Assembly: GCA_025997675.1 (NCBI GenBank)
Contig: BNUX01000002.1
Location: 1-64,000, forward strand
DNA length: 64,000 nt
From: Spirochaetia bacterium
GTDB taxonomy: Bacteria > Spirochaetota > Spirochaetia > Treponematales > Breznakiellaceae
Direction: 5' to 3'
The position numbers and the translations under genes are program-made. The first letter of the stretch is position 1, and each line of letters opens with the position of its first letter. This document shows positions 1 to 8,596 of this stretch, in pieces. The notes below the pieces were generated by a model. It ran no database searches. It worked only from the letters and a program-made list of their open reading frames with translations, and was not told where the DNA came from.

Positions 1-36
1 GGCTCATACGCTTGTCACCGTTTATGGCTATTTCGG

Positions 37-255
37 TCATACGGGCACCGCCTCGGACGTTTCAGTTTGCCGGACTGGGTACTTCGCCGGTACTTTTGAA
101 GCGGCGAGATATTCTTCAATGTCGCTTTCCGTGAATAGGTAGCGGCTCCCGATCTTGTGGTGAGGCAGCTCCCCCCGCATGAGCATCCGCCGGATTGTGA
201 TTTCCGCCACATTAAGAATCGGCGCGGCGGTTTTGATAGTGAGTAATTTTACCAT
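37..255 (-). CDS. Excisionase-type MerR/HTH DNA-binding protein
   Basis: A 72-residue protein with the helix-turn-helix layout of excisionase-family proteins: residues about 5-50 read as a winged HTH (LTIKTAAPILNVAEITIRR, then GELPHHKIGSRYLFTESDI), matching the family pattern of an HTH followed by 'hKiGrryrf...di..yl'. Family members bind DNA as recombination directionality factors or as small regulators of mobile elements. It lies about 1.1 kb from a tyrosine recombinase on the same strand, which fits an excision role in the island, but a plain regulator is equally possible. The ATG start is followed directly by the HTH, so the N-terminus is probably correct. The fold call is firm; the role is inferred. 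Confidence 0.75.
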   Translation of the reverse strand: MVKLLTIKTAAPILNVAEITIRRMLMRGELPHHKIGSRYLFTESDIEEYLAASKVPAKYPVRQTETSEAVPV

Positions 256-345
256 CTTTAATCCCCTTATATTTCGCTTGCGCGGTCTATGGGATTAAAG
301 GTATATCTGTATTATTCAGCGGTCTATTTTACCAATAGGGGTATT

Positions 346-1011
346 TTATTTACCTTTAGGGGTATTTTTTAATTCAAGCAGTTTTTGATAATCTTTAGAA
401 TTACCTTTGAATGGATTTCCGTTGGTACTAAAGTGGTTTTTCAGGTTTTCCACTTTGAATACCGCTTCAATGAATGACCATCTATTTCTTGTATTTTGGT
501 TTCCAAAGTATTCCGCTAATGACTGTATTGATTTTATCCATTTTAATCCACCGGGAATTTCTATAAAGAATTTATCTTTTAATAACATATAATCCTTTTT
601 GAAATTTGGATAAAACGTAAAAAGGATTCTCAGTTCTATATCGGCATTATCTATTTCAAAAGGGGCGTCCCCCTCCAATTCTTCCATCGAGCGCGAAAAA
701 TCAAGCATGGCGCTTATGATTTTCTTATGTTCAATTAGGGCATTGTTTAATACTTCATTTGCCGCCTCATTATCATCTTTTGTTCCCCCTAGTACGTTAA
801 ACATCATAAAAGTGGCATCACATAACATTTCTTTATAAAAAAAATATATACCCCCTGCTAAAAGTTGGCGGTATGCTTCACCCGGTTTAATTTCTTTGCT
901 TATAACCGCATCAAGTATTTCCTCTGATATAGCTCTAGCATTACCATAATGAAAATGATTTGTATTTTTGCTGTCAATAATTCTTTTTATCTTTTCGCCT
1001 TTTTTTGCCAT
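346..1011 (-). CDS. Hypothetical island protein, AT-rich
   Basis: A 221-residue protein I do not recognise. It starts MAKKGEKIKRIIDSK, is rich in Lys, Asn and Phe, and has no signal peptide or clear membrane segment. By eye it is markedly more AT-rich than the chromosomal genes from 2.8 kb onward, which fits its place in a tRNA-integrated island and suggests horizontal transfer. The C-terminal third (about residues 155-200, with a Trp-Ile-Lys-Ser-Ile-x-Ser-Leu-Ala stretch) is vaguely like the C-terminal part of RteC-type proteins of conjugative elements, but I cannot confirm this. It has its own upstream gap of about 220 bp, so it may be transcribed separately from the integrase. Confidence 0.55.
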   Translation of the reverse strand: MAKKGEKIKRIIDSKNTNHFHYGNARAISEEILDAVISKEIKPGEAYRQLLAGGIYFFYKEMLCDATFMMFNVLGGTKDDNEAANEVLNNALIEHKKIISAMLDFSRSMEELEGDAPFEIDNADIELRILFTFYPNFKKDYMLLKDKFFIEIPGGLKWIKSIQSLAEYFGNQNTRNRWSFIEAVFKVENLKNHFSTNGNPFKGNSKDYQKLLELKNTPKGK

Positions 1012-1232
1012 TTTCCGCCCATCCCTTGAGTAGAATTTCCCGGCATCCAGGGCCAGGGTTGATTTTATTGTTAATTACGGTTTTGCTAAGGTCAAGTCTT
1101 TTTTACTCGTTTTTATACTTTTTTTATCAGGGTATTTCTTTATAGTATTAAGGTTTTGAAATAAGCCCCACGCATACCGCCGGGCATGGTGGGGTTGTTT
1201 GCTTCAATTTTTAGGGTTCACTACCGGCGCTG
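1012..1232. other. AT-rich island intergenic region
   Basis: Gap between the hypothetical protein and the small ORF after the integrase. It holds a hairpin with arms CCCCAC and GTGGGG near 1167-1195, a possible weak terminator for the integrase transcript. The rest is T/A-rich with no ORF I would support. Confidence 0.4.
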
Positions 1233-1397
1233 TCATACTATCCCCCTTTCAATTGCGTCCCGAAGCTCTCTTAATGCGTACCAGAGCTGGAGGCCCTTCT
1301 TGTTCCGGTCATTTTTCGCCAGATCGATGAGGGTATCCAAAAGGTCCAGCGCATCGCTGCGGTTTGCCACCCGGGGGGCTTCGGTTTCGATATTCAC
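1233..1397 (-). CDS. Small protein coupled to integrase
   Basis: A predicted 54-residue protein starting at a GTG one base after the integrase stop codon (TAG-C-GTG), which suggests translational coupling. The sequence (MNIETEAPRVANRS..., then LLDTLIDLAKNDRNKKGLQ, then ALRELRDAIERG) is mostly charged amphipathic helix with no recognisable domain. A longer ATG-initiated reading of 74 residues exists but overlaps the integrase C-terminus, so I prefer the GTG. It could be a helper of the recombinase or a small regulator; no function is assigned. Confidence 0.5.
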   Translation of the reverse strand: MNIETEAPRVANRSDALDLLDTLIDLAKNDRNKKGLQLWYALRELRDAIERGIV

Positions 1398-1398
1398 G

Positions 1399-2583
1399 CT
1401 ATGCCCCCCTCCTGGTCCATACCCCCGCCAGCTTTTCCCGCGCTGCCGTGAAGTCAATAGCCTGCGCCGTGTGGGTGTAGTGGCTCATCATTGCCCCGGA
1501 CTTATGCCCTGCCAGGGTCTGTATGGTCAGGTCGTCAATGCCGTTCAAGCGTCCCAATGATACAAATGAATGGCGTAGCCCATGGAAAGTAAGGTTACGT
1601 TTTTTCTGCTCCGCCGCATCAATACCGATGGAAGCAAGTACCGCCTCCAGCGCCGCCGTGAACGCCGTGGCGCTTATCGGTTGTCCGTCTCTCTGTAGGC
1701 TCTCAAGAATATACGCGTCCGGGGCAATATGCCGCGCCGTTGCCCGTACCGCTTCAAGGCAAGCCCCTACCGCCGCGCCGAAAGGTACGGTCCGGGTACT
1801 CCCGCACTTCGGGGGTTTTTCTCTATCGCCGGGTACATAGTTATGGCGGATATGAATAAGCCCGTCCTCGATGTCCCCGTATTTTAGGCCCCTCACCTCG
1901 CCCCGCCGCATCCCGCAACATAGCCCCAAAAGTACCGCCAGTTGCCGCCTGGGGTCGGTCAGGGGAAGGGCGCATATTGCCGCCGCCTCGGCCTGGGTCA
2001 ATATGCCTTTTTCGGTTGCGATATGGGCGGCTTGCTTTACGGGTTTTGAAGGATCGGCGCTTATGTCCCCCCGTTCTGCCGCTTGGGCTAGGGCTGTCTT
2101 GATCCATTTCAAACAGGAGTTCACCCGGTCGCCGCTTATCCCGTGGGTTTCTCTTGCCCATAGTAGCCAGTGTTCAAGGTCTCTGGTTGTAAGATCGGCA
2201 AGGCGCATTTTTTTGAATTGTGGGTAGGTGGCGACATGAAGGCGGATGTCTCCTTGGGCTGTCTTTATATAAACGGACGACATGGCCTTGCCTTCATTTT
2301 GTATGTATAGCCGGCAATAGTCCCCGGCCGGCTGCCAAAAGGAAGCAAGATATTCAAGAAAGCCGATGTCGGTATTTTGTGCCTGGGCAAGAATACCCTG
2401 CCTTAGCAAGTCCGCCGCTACTTTCTCCGCTTCACGCTTAGGCGATGTTTTTTTGACTTTAGTTGAAACACAAGCCGCCCATTGTTTGCGGGTATGGTCC
2501 CAGAATTTGGCTTGCCAGTAGGGGCTTTGCTCGCGGGTAAAGACCGAATAGTCGGCATGGCCGATGGACACCAAAAAACGCAT
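1399..2583 (-). CDS. int: Tyrosine recombinase (phage-type integrase)
   Basis: A 394-residue site-specific recombinase. The catalytic set is visible: Arg226 in CGMRRGEVRG, His334-Gly-Leu-Arg337-His338, His360 in LAGHKSG, and the nucleophile Tyr369 in MMSHYTH. Residues about 1-190 form the arm- and core-binding region and 195-390 the catalytic domain. The ATG is preceded by AAGGAG. It should cut and rejoin DNA at the element ends. It sits 105 bp from the 3' end of tRNA-Val(CAC) and reads away from it, the usual arrangement when a tRNA 3' end is the attachment site, so the element extends left beyond the window. All catalytic residues are present and it is probably active. Confidence 0.92.
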   Translation of the reverse strand: MRFLVSIGHADYSVFTREQSPYWQAKFWDHTRKQWAACVSTKVKKTSPKREAEKVAADLLRQGILAQAQNTDIGFLEYLASFWQPAGDYCRLYIQNEGKAMSSVYIKTAQGDIRLHVATYPQFKKMRLADLTTRDLEHWLLWARETHGISGDRVNSCLKWIKTALAQAAERGDISADPSKPVKQAAHIATEKGILTQAEAAAICALPLTDPRRQLAVLLGLCCGMRRGEVRGLKYGDIEDGLIHIRHNYVPGDREKPPKCGSTRTVPFGAAVGACLEAVRATARHIAPDAYILESLQRDGQPISATAFTAALEAVLASIGIDAAEQKKRNLTFHGLRHSFVSLGRLNGIDDLTIQTLAGHKSGAMMSHYTHTAQAIDFTAAREKLAGVWTRRGA

Positions 2584-2687
2584 AAAAACTCCTTCGCGGG
2601 TGTCATTCGTTATGCACTCGCTTCAAAAAGTGTTTTTAACGCCGGTGGTCCGGTAGCTAATTCTATATAAAACAAAGAATTACGATA

Positions 2688-2759
2688 TGGGCGATACTAG
2701 ATTTGAACTAGTGACTTCTACCGTGTGAAGGTAGCACTCTCCCACTGAGTTAATCGCCC
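2688..2759 (-). tRNA. tRNA-Val(CAC), likely attachment site
   Basis: A cloverleaf can be folded: 7-bp acceptor stem GGGCGAT/ATCGCCC, anticodon stem CTACC/GGTAG with loop TTCACAC (anticodon CAC, Val), T-stem CTAGT/ACTAG with loop TTCAAAT, and an A discriminator. CCA is not encoded. The 3' end faces the integrase gene, so the T-arm/acceptor end is the probable attL/attR site of the island. Confidence 0.93.
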
Positions 2760-2766
2760 CAAAACC

Positions 2767-2782
2767 ATCACCCTTCGGTGAT
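2767..2782 (-). terminator. Hairpin between flcA-like gene and tRNA-Val
   Basis: ATCACC-CTTC-GGTGAT stem-loop followed on the minus strand by GGTTTTG. It lies downstream of the FlcA-like stop codon and inside the leader of the tRNA transcript. The T-tract is poor, so termination is only possible. Confidence 0.4.
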
Positions 2783-2787
2783 TTTGC

Positions 2788-2817
2788 ATATTACCGCGAT
2801 GGCTCCTTCTCTGTCAA
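2788..2817 (-). promoter_or_regulatory. Sigma-70 promoter of tRNA-Val
   Basis: On the minus strand, TTGACA (2812-2817), an 18-bp spacer and TAATAT (2788-2793), placed about 30 bp before the tRNA 5' end. Confidence 0.7.
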
Positions 2818-2822
2818 TGCGT

Positions 2823-5675
2823 CTACTGCGGCAAATACGGCTCAAGCACCTCGGTGAGCCGGAAATCCTGGGGAACCAGTTCCTCCCAGACCGAGGGTTC
2901 CAGCACATCCTTGTCAATCTGGATGTAGAGCTGGGGTTCGTAATCCGGTTCGGGGTAGAGGGTGTTCCGGGAGTTCAGGAAGGCCAGGTTCATCCCCGGG
3001 GAGCCAAAATCCCCGGCGCCGGCGCGGATCATGGTGGTGGGGTTGCGGGTCAGGGAGTCCCAGGCGCGGGCGGATTCGGTGTAGAGGCCCAAAGCGCGGG
3101 AACGGTAGCTGCGGTTGCCCGTGGCCCGGGTCAGGGCTTCCAGGGTGACCGCCAGGTTGTTCCGGACCGTCATCATCCGTTCCGCCAGTTCCAGGTGTTC
3201 GGGCCGGTCGTTGGGCATGAGCATGGGGAACCGGGCCCGCTCGGTGTCCAGGAGGGTCATGAGGCGGTTGTAGTAGCCCTGGGCCGCAAAGTAATTGCCC
3301 CGCATGTAGGAGACATTTCCCAGGGCGTTGAGGAGCCGGCGGTTCGGGGGTATTGCCGTGGAGACCGCGAAGAACCGGTCCAGGGCGGGCGCCCATTGCC
3401 CCTGCTGATAATAGGCCGAACCGATGCGGTACTGCATCTCCGGCGGGGACCAGCCGTTTCGCTCGGCCTGCAGGTAGTACTCCAAAGCCCGGGGCATATT
3501 CCCCGATCTGGTGAAGTATTCCAAGTCCCCCAGATCCGCATAGAGCCTGCCGAATTGGGGGTCGCGCGTAAATAATCTCCGGTCCAGGGCATCCTCGTAT
3601 ATCCCGATACCTTTGATAAGCTGTTCTTCGGCGGCGAAAAATTCCCGGCTGTTGATGAGTATCTCCCCCAGACGCCGCTGGGTATTCAGGCGGTATTGGG
3701 TACGCCGGGACTTTTCCTCCGGGGCGACGTCAAAGGCCCGGGCGGCTATTTCCAGGGTCTGCCGTTCCTCCAGGCTGTTGCCGAAACGGTTGTAGTACCG
3801 GGCCAGGTGATAATGGGCCTCCGGCAAGCGGGGCGCAGCCTGTACCGCCTGGAGCAGGACGTCCCGGATACCCCCAATCTGGCCGATATGTTCGTCGGGA
3901 ACGCCCCGGACTTCCTCAAACCGCTTGTCCAGCAGGTAGCCCCCCAGTTCGGCAAGGGTGGGCGCGGAAATCTTCCGGCGCTTGGGATCGGACATAAAGT
4001 ACTGCTGTAGCGGGAGGACCTCGCCCAGGTTATCCACCCGGATGAAATACCGCAGCATCCGTTCAACAATGTCGTCCTTCCACCCGTAGACTTCCAAAAG
4101 CCGGGCGTAGGCGCTGCGGGCATCTTCATAATGGGCGTCTTTTTCGGCCTCGGACTGCTCACCCCAGAGCAGGTTGTTATCACCAAAGGCCAGGAGGCCT
4201 TCCTTATCATCAACAGAATAGTCCAGGACATACCGGCGGATAATACGATTCGCCTTGTCGTAGTTCTGCAGAGAATAGGTTTCCATGCCGGCATAGTCCA
4301 GGGCGCCCTTCTTGTCCTTGGGATAATAGGTTAGGAGCTGATCGTACTTTTCCTCCGCATAGATGTACTGCCGCTCATCCCGAAACTTTTCGGCGTACCG
4401 GTAGAACCAGTCTTTTTGCCGGTGGATCCGGAAGGCGCGGTTAAAGCGCTCGTTTGCCTGGGTATACGCCCCGGTGGGGATAAGCTCATACCCCTGCTTA
4501 TATATGGAATTGGCACGCAGCGGGGTAAAGATGAAGGTATACCCCAGGTAGAATACCGAGGCTGCCAGAAGGGCAATAACCAGGAACAGCCGCAGTACCG
4601 GCAGAAACTTATGGACAAAAACATAGGGGAAGCTGGCCTGCTCCTGCTCTAATTCCTCGCCGGTTTTCTTTTCAAAGCCCTTGGGAATAGGGATAGATTT
4701 ATTGAGAATCTTCTCCGCCAGGGAAGCCACTTCCTTGGGGGACCCGCCCCGGACCAGCAGCTTAATCAGGGAGGACATAAGATTCGGTGCGATGACCTGC
4801 TCGGCGATTATCCCCTCAATGGCGATCCGTAAATTCAGGGGATAGTTTGCAATGGTTTCCCGAAGCTTTTCAAAGTCACCCTCGCTCAGGCGGATTTCTT
4901 CAACCACCTCTTCGGGCTCAGATAGGTCCGCGTCAGGTTCGATGCCAAAACCGGCAGGGGCATCACTCCCCAATACATCATCAAGGTCGGGCATGGAAAA
5001 ATCTATGTCGGGAATACCCTCACCGGCATCCCCTGTCCCCTCGCCGCCGTTAAGGGCGTCTCCCTTTCCATCGGGGCTGAACTCCTCGAAGGGATCCCCG
5101 GACTGGAGGTCCACGCCTTCCCCCTCACCTTCCTCCGGATTTCCCCCCGGCATATCGGAAAAAGCGTCTCCGAAGTCCTCCTCGGCAAGCGGTTCTTCCG
5201 CGTCAAACCCGGGGAGATCAACGTCCATATCGGGAAGGTCCGGAAAGCTGGAAGCAAAATCGGCGTCGTCCATGTCCGAAAAGAGGGCATCACTATCAGC
5301 CGTATCGTCACCGGCTTCTGTGGAAACATCCGGGGTGTCGGCAATGTCAGAAAAACCGGCGGCCAAAGCAGCGTCACCCATGTCGGGTAGGTCCAAGTCA
5401 ACGGCTTGGGTCTCTTCCAGGGTGGGTTCGGCAGCCGGAAGGGGGGGTAAACTTTCGGGATCGCTGCCCAGCAGATCGGCAAAATCAAAGTCGAACCCCG
5501 GAGTGGATTCCTCGGGTTCCAAAACGGGGGCCTCCGGAACTACCGGCGCGGCCGGTTCGGAACCCGGCAGGGGCAGATCGTCCGGGGGCTGGTCCAGTTG
5601 GGCGAGAACCATGCCTTCGTTGGCAATCTTGCCAAAAGAGGCTTTAAAGTTTTTCAGTTGCTCCAACGACGGCAT
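2823..5675 (-). CDS. TPR membrane protein, FlcA (BB0326)-like flagellar collar candidate
   Basis: A 950-residue protein in three parts. Residues about 15-260 are acidic and Pro/Gly/Asp-rich, with repeated 'FSD/DMDD/LPDMD' motifs. One membrane segment follows at about 352-376 (VLRLFLVIALLAASVFYLGY). The C-terminal 570 residues carry helical TPR-like repeats (for example EAHYHLARYYNRFGN and PEMQYRIGSAYYQQGQW). This N-in, one-TM, periplasmic-TPR plan is that of the spirochaete family that includes Borrelia FlcA, which builds the collar around the periplasmic flagellar motor; the family assignment is from memory. It is divergent from the exported CBM48-like gene at 5736. It ends next to tRNA-Val. 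The membrane-TPR architecture is clear; the collar role is inference. Confidence 0.75.
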   Translation of the reverse strand: MPSLEQLKNFKASFGKIANEGMVLAQLDQPPDDLPLPGSEPAAPVVPEAPVLEPEESTPGFDFDFADLLGSDPESLPPLPAAEPTLEETQAVDLDLPDMGDAALAAGFSDIADTPDVSTEAGDDTADSDALFSDMDDADFASSFPDLPDMDVDLPGFDAEEPLAEEDFGDAFSDMPGGNPEEGEGEGVDLQSGDPFEEFSPDGKGDALNGGEGTGDAGEGIPDIDFSMPDLDDVLGSDAPAGFGIEPDADLSEPEEVVEEIRLSEGDFEKLRETIANYPLNLRIAIEGIIAEQVIAPNLMSSLIKLLVRGGSPKEVASLAEKILNKSIPIPKGFEKKTGEELEQEQASFPYVFVHKFLPVLRLFLVIALLAASVFYLGYTFIFTPLRANSIYKQGYELIPTGAYTQANERFNRAFRIHRQKDWFYRYAEKFRDERQYIYAEEKYDQLLTYYPKDKKGALDYAGMETYSLQNYDKANRIIRRYVLDYSVDDKEGLLAFGDNNLLWGEQSEAEKDAHYEDARSAYARLLEVYGWKDDIVERMLRYFIRVDNLGEVLPLQQYFMSDPKRRKISAPTLAELGGYLLDKRFEEVRGVPDEHIGQIGGIRDVLLQAVQAAPRLPEAHYHLARYYNRFGNSLEERQTLEIAARAFDVAPEEKSRRTQYRLNTQRRLGEILINSREFFAAEEQLIKGIGIYEDALDRRLFTRDPQFGRLYADLGDLEYFTRSGNMPRALEYYLQAERNGWSPPEMQYRIGSAYYQQGQWAPALDRFFAVSTAIPPNRRLLNALGNVSYMRGNYFAAQGYYNRLMTLLDTERARFPMLMPNDRPEHLELAERMMTVRNNLAVTLEALTRATGNRSYRSRALGLYTESARAWDSLTRNPTTMIRAGAGDFGSPGMNLAFLNSRNTLYPEPDYEPQLYIQIDKDVLEPSVWEELVPQDFRLTEVLEPYLPQ

Positions 5676-5696
5676 GTATACTCAACTGCTCTTGAT

Positions 5697-5722
5697 TAAG
5701 ATATTGAAACATCAGCCGATAA
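5697..5722 (+). promoter_or_regulatory. Sigma-28 (FliA)-like promoter candidate
   Basis: An exact GCCGATAA -10 element (5715-5722), preceded after 10 bp by TAAGATAT (5697-5704), a partial match to the TAAAGTTT -35 consensus. It lies 13 bp before the ATG at 5736, so the leader would be very short. Confidence 0.5.
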
Positions 5723-5735
5723 TTGTAAATAAGCT

Positions 5736-6485
5736 ATGAGAAAGATCATAATTCTAATGCTCCTTATTGTTAGTATCGGCAGTATCGAAGCGATAGATAC
5801 AGAATCTTACCAATTTATCAACCATCTGCTGAACACCCGGCGTCCCGGGGCGCCCGAGATTTTTGACGATGGGGTGATTTTTACCGCGCCCTCCACCTAC
5901 CGGCGGGTGGGTATTTCCTTTGCCCATGAGCAATTTGCCAAGGTCCATTGGTTTGAAAAAATGCTGAGAGCTAAGGATGAATTGACCCCTAAGGAAGAAA
6001 AAAGTAAAAATGAGGCGGATCGATACCGGGATTCGGGGATACTCTTCTATGTTCTCCCCCGGGTAGCCCCGGAGAACCGGGAACTTGAATACCGCCTGGT
6101 CATCAATGGCCTCTGGACCACGGACCCCCTGAACCCCCAATACCGCATAGACCGGAAATCCGGCATCGTCTGCTCCCTGGTGGTGATGCCCGAATTCGAG
6201 AAGACCCCCACCGCCTTCGACGGCCCTCCGGGTACCCTCACCTTCAATTACCGGGCTCCCTCGGGGGAGACGGTCAGTGTGGCGGGCTCCTTTAACGGCT
6301 GGGACCCCTTCATGTATGAGCTGCGGGAAACAACGCCGGGGGTTTATTCCCTCACCCTCCCCCTTCCCCCGGGGACCTACCATTACGTGTTCTTCCACCG
6401 GGGCCGGCGCATCCTGGACCCCTATAACCACAACCGGGCCTACACTATAGAAGGGATTGCCGCCACAGAAGCGGTGGTCCGGTAA
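5736..6485 (+). CDS. Exported protein with C-terminal CBM48/isoamylase-N-like domain
   Basis: A 249-residue protein with a signal peptide (MRKIIILMLLIVSIGSIEA). Residues about 160-245 form an early-set immunoglobulin-like domain of the glycogen-binding/isoamylase N-terminal type: 'VAGSFNGWDP' followed by 'LPPGTYHYVFFHRGRRILDP' is the classic CBM48 pattern. No catalytic domain follows, so it may bind carbohydrate, or the fold may serve protein contacts in the periplasm. It is divergent from the FlcA-like gene with only 60 bp between them, and a sigma-28-like element precedes it, so a link to the flagellar envelope machinery is possible. That link is inference; the domain and export signal are visible. 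Confidence 0.8.
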   Translation: MRKIIILMLLIVSIGSIEAIDTESYQFINHLLNTRRPGAPEIFDDGVIFTAPSTYRRVGISFAHEQFAKVHWFEKMLRAKDELTPKEEKSKNEADRYRDSGILFYVLPRVAPENRELEYRLVINGLWTTDPLNPQYRIDRKSGIVCSLVVMPEFEKTPTAFDGPPGTLTFNYRAPSGETVSVAGSFNGWDPFMYELRETTPGVYSLTLPLPPGTYHYVFFHRGRRILDPYNHNRAYTIEGIAATEAVVR

Positions 6486-6751
6486 AAGGGAGCTAATGAA
6501 AGCCGCCTGCATTCCCGGGGACCACCGGCTGCCCCCGCAGGGGTCCGTTGCCCCTGGGGCCAATGGCCCGATTTCTTAATCCCTAGTGCGATAGACGGTT
6601 TGGCGTCGGTCGCCGCAGCCTCCGCGTCGGTTGCCGCAGCCTCTACGGCAGGCGCCACAACCCAGGCTCTTGGGCACCGGCTCTCCGGTCCGAAAGAAAA
6701 GAATGAGGAAGGTAGGGGGTATTTACAAGAAAGTCAAGATTTTACCATCCT
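6486..6751. other. Intergenic region with dispersed repeat copy
   Basis: No gene supported. The stretch holds one copy of a dispersed repeat (6565-6644) and ends at the rpoD promoter. The 8-mer CACCGGCT occurs on both sides of the repeat copy (about 6517 and 6677), too short to be convincing as a target duplication. Confidence 0.5.
6565..6644 (+). repeat. Dispersed repeat: 36-bp head plus two 21-bp tandem units
   Basis: Positions 6565-6600 (GGCCCGATTTCTT...GACGGTT) match 31 of 36 bases of the reverse complement of 49944-49979. Both copies are followed by 21-bp tandem units sharing the pattern nCGnnGGnnnCCGnAGCCTCy (here 6603-6623 and 6624-6644). Read on the opposite strand both copies encode a heptapeptide repeat followed by a similar tail (PSIALGIKKSG here, [11 protein letters not shown] there). 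Confidence 0.75.
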
Positions 6752-6780
6752 TTGACAAGAATCTCCAAATTCCCTATACT
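6752..6780 (+). promoter_or_regulatory. Consensus-like sigma-70 promoter of rpoD
   Basis: TTGACA (6752-6757), a 17-bp spacer and TATACT (6775-6780). The expected start site (about 6786-6788) coincides with the first rpoD ATG, so the mRNA would be leaderless or nearly so. Confidence 0.8.
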
Positions 6781-6785
6781 AGTTA

Positions 6786-8585
6786 ATGATGGAAATACAT
6801 ACAGACGAAGAGACTTCATCCGGCACTGCGGCATATGATCCTGGGGTGGAGAAATTGCTTGAATATGCAAAGGAAAAGAAAACCCTTTCCTTTGATGAAC
6901 TTTCCGATTTTTTGCTCCCCGAGGATATTGCCAATACGGATAAAATGGAACAGATTTTTGTCCTGTTGAATGCCCATAATATCCAGCTCCTTGAAGAAGA
7001 CACGGCGGTCGAGATTGCGGAGCCGCCGGAGCCGGAGCCCGTGAGCGTTGACCATCGGAAAAAGGACGGGACGGATAAAAAACGACTGGTCTATAATAAA
7101 GCGGAATCTTCGCTGGATGACCCCATCAAGGTGTATCTGCGGGAAATCGGGAAGGAACGGCTTCTTACCGTTGAGCAGGAGATAGAACTTTCCAAGCAGA
7201 TGGAGAGCGGGGAGAATATCATCACCGGGGTTATCAAGAAGTCGGGAATGGTTATCACGGAATTTTACCATATCCATCACCGGGTCTTTTCCAAGAAGGA
7301 CCCCCGGCAATTGGGGATGACCAAAAAGGAAGCCGGCGAATACTTTATCGAGTGCCGCCGGCTGAATCAGTTTTACCGGGAAATCCTCAAGGTAATCGGC
7401 GGGGACCTCAAGACCTACCTTGAAAACAAGCGGCGGATCATCACCCGTGGGGGGGATATTTTTGAGGACCGGGAACTGGGCGCACTGCGGAGGCGCATCC
7501 TGACGGCGATTGACCTGTCGGAAATCCACCCGGACGAGATAGCGGCCTTCTCGGAAAAGTTTGTCCAGGCGGCCCTTAAAATTAAGCGGTACACAAAAGA
7601 GCAGGAGCGGATTGAAAAGCGGCTCCGGGTGGGGTCCCCCAAGGAACTGCGGGCCCTGGGCCGGGGCCTGGTCATCCAGGAAGAACGGGAGCGGTTGGAG
7701 GCGGAACTTGGGCTTACCGCCGACGAGATAAAGGAGCTTATCCGGCATATCCAGGTAACGGAGAAGAAGCTCCGGCGTATGGTAGAAGAATTTGAGGCGC
7801 CCATAGAAGCTATCAATCTACAGGCCCGGGAGATAAACCGGGGCCGGGTGATGATAAAGAAGGCCAAGGACCGGTTTATCAAGGCGAACCTCCGCCTGGT
7901 GGTGTCCATCGCGAAACGGTACACCAACCGGGGGCTGCATTTCTTCGACCTGGTCCAGGAGGGGAATATCGGCGTTATCAAGGCGGTGGAAAAGTTCGAT
8001 TACCGCAAGGGTTTTAAGTTCTCCACCTACGCTACCTGGTGGATACGGCAGGCCATAACCCGGTCCATTTCGGATCAAGCCCGGACCATCCGGGTACCGG
8101 TCCACATGATCGAGCAGATCAACAAGGTTTCACGGGAGTCCAAGACCCTCCTGCAGGAATTGGGCCGGGAACCTACGGACGAAGAAATCGCCGAACGCCT
8201 GGGGTGGACCGCGATAAAGGTAAAGACGGTAAAAAACGTGTCCCGGGAGCCCATCAGCCTGGAAACCCCCATCGGGGAGGATGAGGATGCTTCCCAGCTG
8301 GGGGACTTTATTGAGGCTAAGGACGTGGAAAGTCCGGCAAACCAGACCGCCTTTACCATCCTCCATGAAGAGATTGCCGAGGTGCTTAAGACCCTGCCGG
8401 TCCGTGAGCAGGAGGTTCTCAAGATGCGCTTCGGCCTGGACGACGGGTATTCCCTCACCCTGGAAGAGGTGGGGCTTTACTTCAATATCACCCGTGAACG
8501 GATCCGGCAGATTGAGGCGAAGGCCCTGCGCCGGTTACGGCACCCCCGGAGGAGCCGGAAGCTGAAGGAATTCCTGGACCACTGA
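6786..8585 (+). CDS. rpoD: RNA polymerase primary sigma factor (sigma-70/RpoD)
   Basis: A 599-residue group 1 sigma factor. Region 1.1 is at about 18-75 ([19 protein letters not shown]), region 1.2 at about 110-140 ([18 protein letters not shown]), the non-conserved region at about 150-340, region 2 at about 355-430 ([19 protein letters not shown], then [14 protein letters not shown]), region 3 after that, and region 4.2 at the end ([20 protein letters not shown]). It directs core polymerase to housekeeping promoters. The start is one of two consecutive ATGs at 6786 and 6789; no Shine-Dalgarno sequence precedes them and a strong promoter ends 5 bp upstream, so translation is probably from a leaderless mRNA. 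Identity is certain. Confidence 0.97.
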   Translation: MMEIHTDEETSSGTAAYDPGVEKLLEYAKEKKTLSFDELSDFLLPEDIANTDKMEQIFVLLNAHNIQLLEEDTAVEIAEPPEPEPVSVDHRKKDGTDKKRLVYNKAESSLDDPIKVYLREIGKERLLTVEQEIELSKQMESGENIITGVIKKSGMVITEFYHIHHRVFSKKDPRQLGMTKKEAGEYFIECRRLNQFYREILKVIGGDLKTYLENKRRIITRGGDIFEDRELGALRRRILTAIDLSEIHPDEIAAFSEKFVQAALKIKRYTKEQERIEKRLRVGSPKELRALGRGLVIQEERERLEAELGLTADEIKELIRHIQVTEKKLRRMVEEFEAPIEAINLQAREINRGRVMIKKAKDRFIKANLRLVVSIAKRYTNRGLHFFDLVQEGNIGVIKAVEKFDYRKGFKFSTYATWWIRQAITRSISDQARTIRVPVHMIEQINKVSRESKTLLQELGREPTDEEIAERLGWTAIKVKTVKNVSREPISLETPIGEDEDASQLGDFIEAKDVESPANQTAFTILHEEIAEVLKTLPVREQEVLKMRFGLDDGYSLTLEEVGLYFNITRERIRQIEAKALRRLRHPRRSRKLKEFLDH

Positions 8586-8596
8586 TAGGTTAGGTA

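Noticed and set aside
1-36. Possible start of another minus-strand gene at 5-7
   Set aside because: An ATG with a weak GGTGA upstream is visible but only two codons are in the window.
2778-3575. 265-residue plus-strand frame opposite the FlcA-like gene
   Set aside because: Shadow of the real minus-strand gene; many such frames exist because of the GC-rich codon bias.
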